Shown: positions 60,962-64,000 of the stretch, in pieces | Layout of the letters: every line of letters begins with the position of its first letter | How positions within the stretch are numbered: the stretch's first letter is position 1 | NCBI RefSeq assembly: GCF_014202765.1 | Contig: NZ_JACHHN010000003.1 | Coordinates: 248,001 to 312,000 of the forward strand | Source: Silvimonas terrae | GTDB lineage: Bacteria; Pseudomonadota; Gammaproteobacteria; Burkholderiales; Chitinibacteraceae | Reading direction: 5' to 3' | DNA: 64,000 nucleotides | Translations under genes and position numbers: made by a program | The notes under the pieces: model-generated | Database searches by the model: none | Seen by the model: the letters and a program-made list of their open reading frames with translations, nothing else | What the model was told of the DNA's origin: nothing

Positions 60962-62269
60962 TTAGCGATTGACCGTGGCTGCCGGGATGCGCGACACCAG
61001 CAGCACGCCTAGTAGCATTACGCCCGCCAGGATATACAGCGCCAGATCGGTACTGTGCGTGGCGTCCTTGATCCAGCCCACCAGATAGGGGCTAAGAAAA
61101 CCAGCCATTTGCCCCAGCGAATTGATCAGCGCCAGCCCGCCTGCTGCAGCCGCCGCGCTCAGGTAGCCAGCCGGTAGCGGCCAGAACATGGGTAAACCGG
61201 TCAGCGCACCCATGGTCGCCAAGGTCAGACCCAGCATGGCAATCAGCGGGCTATGCGCAAAATTGGCAGCCACAATCAGTCCGGTCATGCCCATCAGCAT
61301 GGGCACCATCACATGCCAACGCCGTTCATGATGTTTGTCGGCAGAGCGTCCAACCAGCACCATGAAAATCCCGGCAATCAGATAGGGGATGGCACTGAGC
61401 CAGCCAATCACTTGCGCATTCTGGAACCCAAGCGTTTTGATGATGGAAGGCAACCAGAAATTGATGGCATACACGCCGCTCTGAATACAGAAGTAGATCA
61501 TGCCCAGCATCCACACCGCCGGATTGCGCAGCACGCTGGCAAATGAATCCGCTGCACCTTTGGGTTTGTTCTGCTCGTCCTCGGCCAAAGCAGCCAGCAG
61601 GAGGGTTTGTTCACGTTCATCCAGCCAGCGCGCTTGCTTGATGCCATCGTTCAAACAGAACAAGACGGCCACGCCCAGCAGCACGGTGGGGATACCCTGC
61701 AGCAGATACAGCCATTGCCAGCCGGCCAGCCCGCCCTGACCCTGGGCAAAGTGATCCAGAATCCAGCCGGAGAACGGGCCGCCCAGCAAGCCGGAAACCG
61801 GAATCGCGGACATGAACAGGGCCATGATCCGGCCGCGCCGGGCAGAGGGGAACCAGTGCGTGAAATAGAGCACGATGCCAGGGAAGAACCCCGCCTCTGC
61901 CACGCCGGTCAAAAACCGCAGAACGTAGAATGAGGTGGGCGATTTAACCAGCATCAAACTGGCCGAGAGCGAACCCCACAGCATCATCAGCACCGCAATC
62001 CAGCGCCGTGCGCCAACCTTGCGCAGCATCAGGTTGCTGGGCACGCCAAACAGCACGTAGCCGACAAAGAATATCCCGGCGCCCAGGCCGTATACGGTTT
62101 CGCTCAGGTGCAAATCATCCAGCATTTGCAGTTTGGCAAAGCCGACATTCACACGGTCAAAATAATTGAACAGATAACAAATGAAGATAAAAGGCAGCAG
62201 GTGAAGGGTGACTTTCTTGTAGGCCTGCTCCAGCACAACCTCATTGGTCTGCGCTGCGGTGCTTGTCAT
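60962..62269 (-). CDS. MFS transporter (anion:cation symporter family, GudP/GarP-like)
   Basis: A 435-residue major facilitator with 12 helices. The opening FICYLFNYFDRVNVGFAKLQ, the loop-2 region GVPSNLMLRKVGARRWIAVL and the N-domain GVAEAGFFPGIVLYFTHWFP belong to the ACS subfamily that carries glucarate, galactarate, tartrate or phthalate. It is directly upstream of glycerate kinase (62 bases) on the same strand, so the substrate is probably glycerate or a sugar diacid. Confidence 0.92.
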   Translation of the reverse strand: MTSTAAQTNEVVLEQAYKKVTLHLLPFIFICYLFNYFDRVNVGFAKLQMLDDLHLSETVYGLGAGIFFVGYVLFGVPSNLMLRKVGARRWIAVLMMLWGSLSASLMLVKSPTSFYVLRFLTGVAEAGFFPGIVLYFTHWFPSARRGRIMALFMSAIPVSGLLGGPFSGWILDHFAQGQGGLAGWQWLYLLQGIPTVLLGVAVLFCLNDGIKQARWLDEREQTLLLAALAEDEQNKPKGAADSFASVLRNPAVWMLGMIYFCIQSGVYAINFWLPSIIKTLGFQNAQVIGWLSAIPYLIAGIFMVLVGRSADKHHERRWHVMVPMLMGMTGLIVAANFAHSPLIAMLGLTLATMGALTGLPMFWPLPAGYLSAAAAAGGLALINSLGQMAGFLSPYLVGWIKDATHSTDLALYILAGVMLLGVLLVSRIPAATVNR

Positions 62270-62560
62270 GATGGCAATTCCCGGTTGAATGGCATGTGCA
62301 GTCGTCGTCCGGGCGAGCCGGCCCGGCTTGTGCCAGACCCACGCAGCCCGATTTCATGCCGAATGTAGTTAAGTTAACGATCACTACATTACCGGGGTGT
62401 ACGCAGAAAAACCCCATGCAAACGCCAGATTTTTACAAACAAAAATATGCAACAACCTGGGCATCCGCCCAATCCATTTACCCATACGCAGCCGTTTTAG
62501 ACTTTATTTGTAGTGGTCATGACTTTCGCATACAAAACAACCGGCGAGCACCTGCGCAGG

Positions 62561-63712
62561 TCAGGCCGGATCAGCCAGTTGCAGGGCCAGATACAAACGC
62601 ATGCAATCGTCCGTTTGCGCCAGGCGCAGGCCGCTGATTTCTTCAATCCGGCGTAAACGGTAATCCAGCGTATTGCGGTGAATGTGCAACGCCGTGGCCG
62701 TCGCCAGCGGCTGCATATTGTGGGCAAACCACTGCGCCAGGGTACGGCGCAACTGCCCGCGCGGGTCTTGTTCGGCCAGACGCAGCAAGGGCTGGCGGAT
62801 TTCTGTCGCTTGCCAGCCTTCCCGCAGGCCATCCAGCAGCACCGGAAACACCAGGTCCTGATAGCAGAACACCTGTTGGCCAGGCTGGCGGGATTTACCG
62901 ACGGCCAGCGTAGCGCGGGCGGTGCGCCAGGACCGCGCAATCCCGCCGCTCCCGGCAAAATACTGGCCCAGCGCAATGCGTACCGTAGAGCGGCGCGGTT
63001 CATGCATGCGCCCCAACAGCGCGTGTACGCGCTTGCGATGAACCTCCGGTTGCCATTGCCCGTTGTGATCCAGCGCCGGCTTGAGAATCACCAACTCGGT
63101 CAGCGACACCGTGGCCACCAGGTTGTCCCGCGCCGGGCTGACCAGCAAGGCATGGACCTGCTGTAGTTCTTGCAGCGCCTCATCCACCGCCATATTGCTA
63201 CTGTCGATTTCTACCACCGCCACCACGCGTGGCATGGTCAGATCCAGTTGCAGGCGCTGCGCCCAGGCCATCAGGCTCTCGGGCAAGGGTTCATCCCGAA
63301 TCAGATGCAGCACCAGTTCTTCACGCAGGCGGGAATCACGTTCCAGCAAGTGCGTGAGCGCCAGTTGTTCCAGCATCATTTCTGCCGTCATCCGCACCAG
63401 CTCACCCACCTGGCGCACGGCCGCCGGCTCCCCCGTCAAACCAATGGCGCCGACGATGTGGCCCTGTGCCCGTAGCGGCAGGTTGATGCCGGGCCGCACC
63501 CCGCGTAACTGGTCGGCGGCGGCCTGATCAACTTCAACCGTGCGGGCGCGGGAGATCGCCAGTACCGCACCTTCATGCAAAGACCCCAGGCGCTGTTTGT
63601 CGCCACTGCCAATGATGATGCCGTGGGCATCCATCACATTCACATTGCAGTCGATGGCCTGCATGGCCCGGTCGGCGATGCGCTGGGCCATCAATGGATC
63701 AAGTTCAAGCAT
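62561..63712 (-). CDS. CdaR-type sugar diacid regulator
   Basis: A 383-residue regulator. The N-terminal sugar-diacid recognition domain starts LDPLMAQRIADRAMQAIDCN and continues through NLPLRAQGHIVGAIGLTGEP. The C-terminal PucR-type HTH is ATALHIHRNTLDYRLRRIEE. CdaR activates galactarate, glucarate and glycerate genes. Upstream of and co-directional with the MFS and glycerate kinase genes, which it probably controls; 291 bases separate it from the MFS gene. Confidence 0.93.
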   Translation of the reverse strand: MLELDPLMAQRIADRAMQAIDCNVNVMDAHGIIIGSGDKQRLGSLHEGAVLAISRARTVEVDQAAADQLRGVRPGINLPLRAQGHIVGAIGLTGEPAAVRQVGELVRMTAEMMLEQLALTHLLERDSRLREELVLHLIRDEPLPESLMAWAQRLQLDLTMPRVVAVVEIDSSNMAVDEALQELQQVHALLVSPARDNLVATVSLTELVILKPALDHNGQWQPEVHRKRVHALLGRMHEPRRSTVRIALGQYFAGSGGIARSWRTARATLAVGKSRQPGQQVFCYQDLVFPVLLDGLREGWQATEIRQPLLRLAEQDPRGQLRRTLAQWFAHNMQPLATATALHIHRNTLDYRLRRIEEISGLRLAQTDDCMRLYLALQLADPA

Positions 63713-63808
63713 GGTTGCAATCTGCTCCGGGCGCGGCCCAAAGCGCTATCGTGCGGGCGTGGCCGCACAAAAGGAAGTCCCCGGCTTGTGTCAGCCCCCA
63801 AACCCGGA

Positions 63809-64000
63809 TCAGCGCACCGTGGCAAACACCCCGCCAAATGCACCCAGTTCCAGCATGCCGTTTTCAATCAGGCCGCGCCCCAGACCGTGCCCGGAGAGCG
63901 GAATGACATCACGCACGCTATTGGGCAGCTTGACGCGCACCTTGGCGCTGCTCAGGTTAAAAGCCACCAGCACCGTCGTGCCCTCGTGCTTGCGGGTGTA
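63809..64000 (-). CDS. C-terminal end of a probable GH13 alpha-glucosidase/alpha-amylase (partial)
   Basis: The open frame reads from the right edge to a TGA at 63809-63811 and gives 63 residues. They include TTVLVAFNLSSAKVRVKLP, PLSGHGLGRGLIENG and the final LGAFGGVFATVR, in the style of the C-terminal beta-domain of GH13 alpha-glucosidases (VAFNLS... then LPPYG-FFA). Everything upstream, including the catalytic barrel, is outside the window, so the assignment is tentative. Confidence 0.55.
   Translation of the reverse strand, partial: YTRKHEGTTVLVAFNLSSAKVRVKLPNSVRDVIPLSGHGLGRGLIENGMLELGAFGGVFATVR

Overview
The window is 64 kb of a GC-rich proteobacterial chromosome. Gene order points to a betaproteobacterium of the Neisseriales: queG diverging from tsaE-amiC, rpsT diverging from murJ, alaA-GNAT-hom-thrC, and iscR-S-U-A-hscB-hscA-fdx-iscX with cysE upstream. 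A sugar ABC transporter beside a BadF-type (glucosamine/GlcNAc-like) kinase and a NagR/DasR-like GntR regulator would fit a chitin-using lineage such as Chitinibacteraceae. That placement is an inference from gene content, not a database result. No rRNA or tRNA gene, prophage or insertion sequence was recognised.

Layout. 0-4.5 kb: a heavy-metal two-component pair with a CzcE-like periplasmic protein, divergent from a catalase-like peroxidase/cytochrome b561 pair, with a perfect copper-type operator palindrome between them. 4.5-16.9 kb: aminotransferase, TDT-family transporter plus DUF302 protein, AraC regulator, a TonB receptor behind a Fur-like box, a LysR/quinone oxidoreductase pair, an AraC-GyrI regulator, and a cystine-type binding protein and permease without an ATPase. 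17-25.6 kb: peptide transporter, pxpBCA (5-oxoprolinase) and queG, then tsaE-amiC, a receiver/degenerate-GGDEF protein and rpsT. 25.8-36 kb: murJ, a membrane diguanylate cyclase, alaA, hom and thrC, interrupted by two repeat-rich intergenic blocks. 36.0-36.5 kb: a two-repeat, one-spacer CRISPR array of type I-F geometry ending in a terminator. 36.5-44.4 kb: sugar ABC transporter (ATPase, two permeases, two tandem paralogous binding proteins), GntR regulator and sugar kinase. 44.6-47.3 kb: assimilatory sulfate reduction (cysH, a TauE-like exporter, cysB). 47.5-56.4 kb: DUF2322 protein, a degenerate HD-GYP protein, the complete isc operon with a YbaK-like deacylase inserted before iscX, and cysE. 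56.7-64 kb: AraC regulator, PEBP-like protein, yjdM, aquaglyceroporin, glycerate kinase, an MFS transporter, a CdaR-type regulator and the end of a probable GH13 alpha-glucosidase.

The genes fall into coherent modules: metal and peroxide defence, Fe-S assembly with cysteine and sulfur supply (cysH, cysB, cysE, iscS), uptake and phosphorylation of an amino-sugar-like substrate, peptide and 5-oxoproline salvage, and glycerol/glycerate or sugar-diacid use. The least ordinary elements are the orphan CRISPR mini-array, the mosaic intergenic repeats (including a four-run G-quadruplex tract), a long inverted repeat inside the isc operon, the tandem binding-protein duplication with a shared upstream word, a CTG start supported by its ribosome-binding site, and two c-di-GMP-family proteins that have lost catalytic residues.
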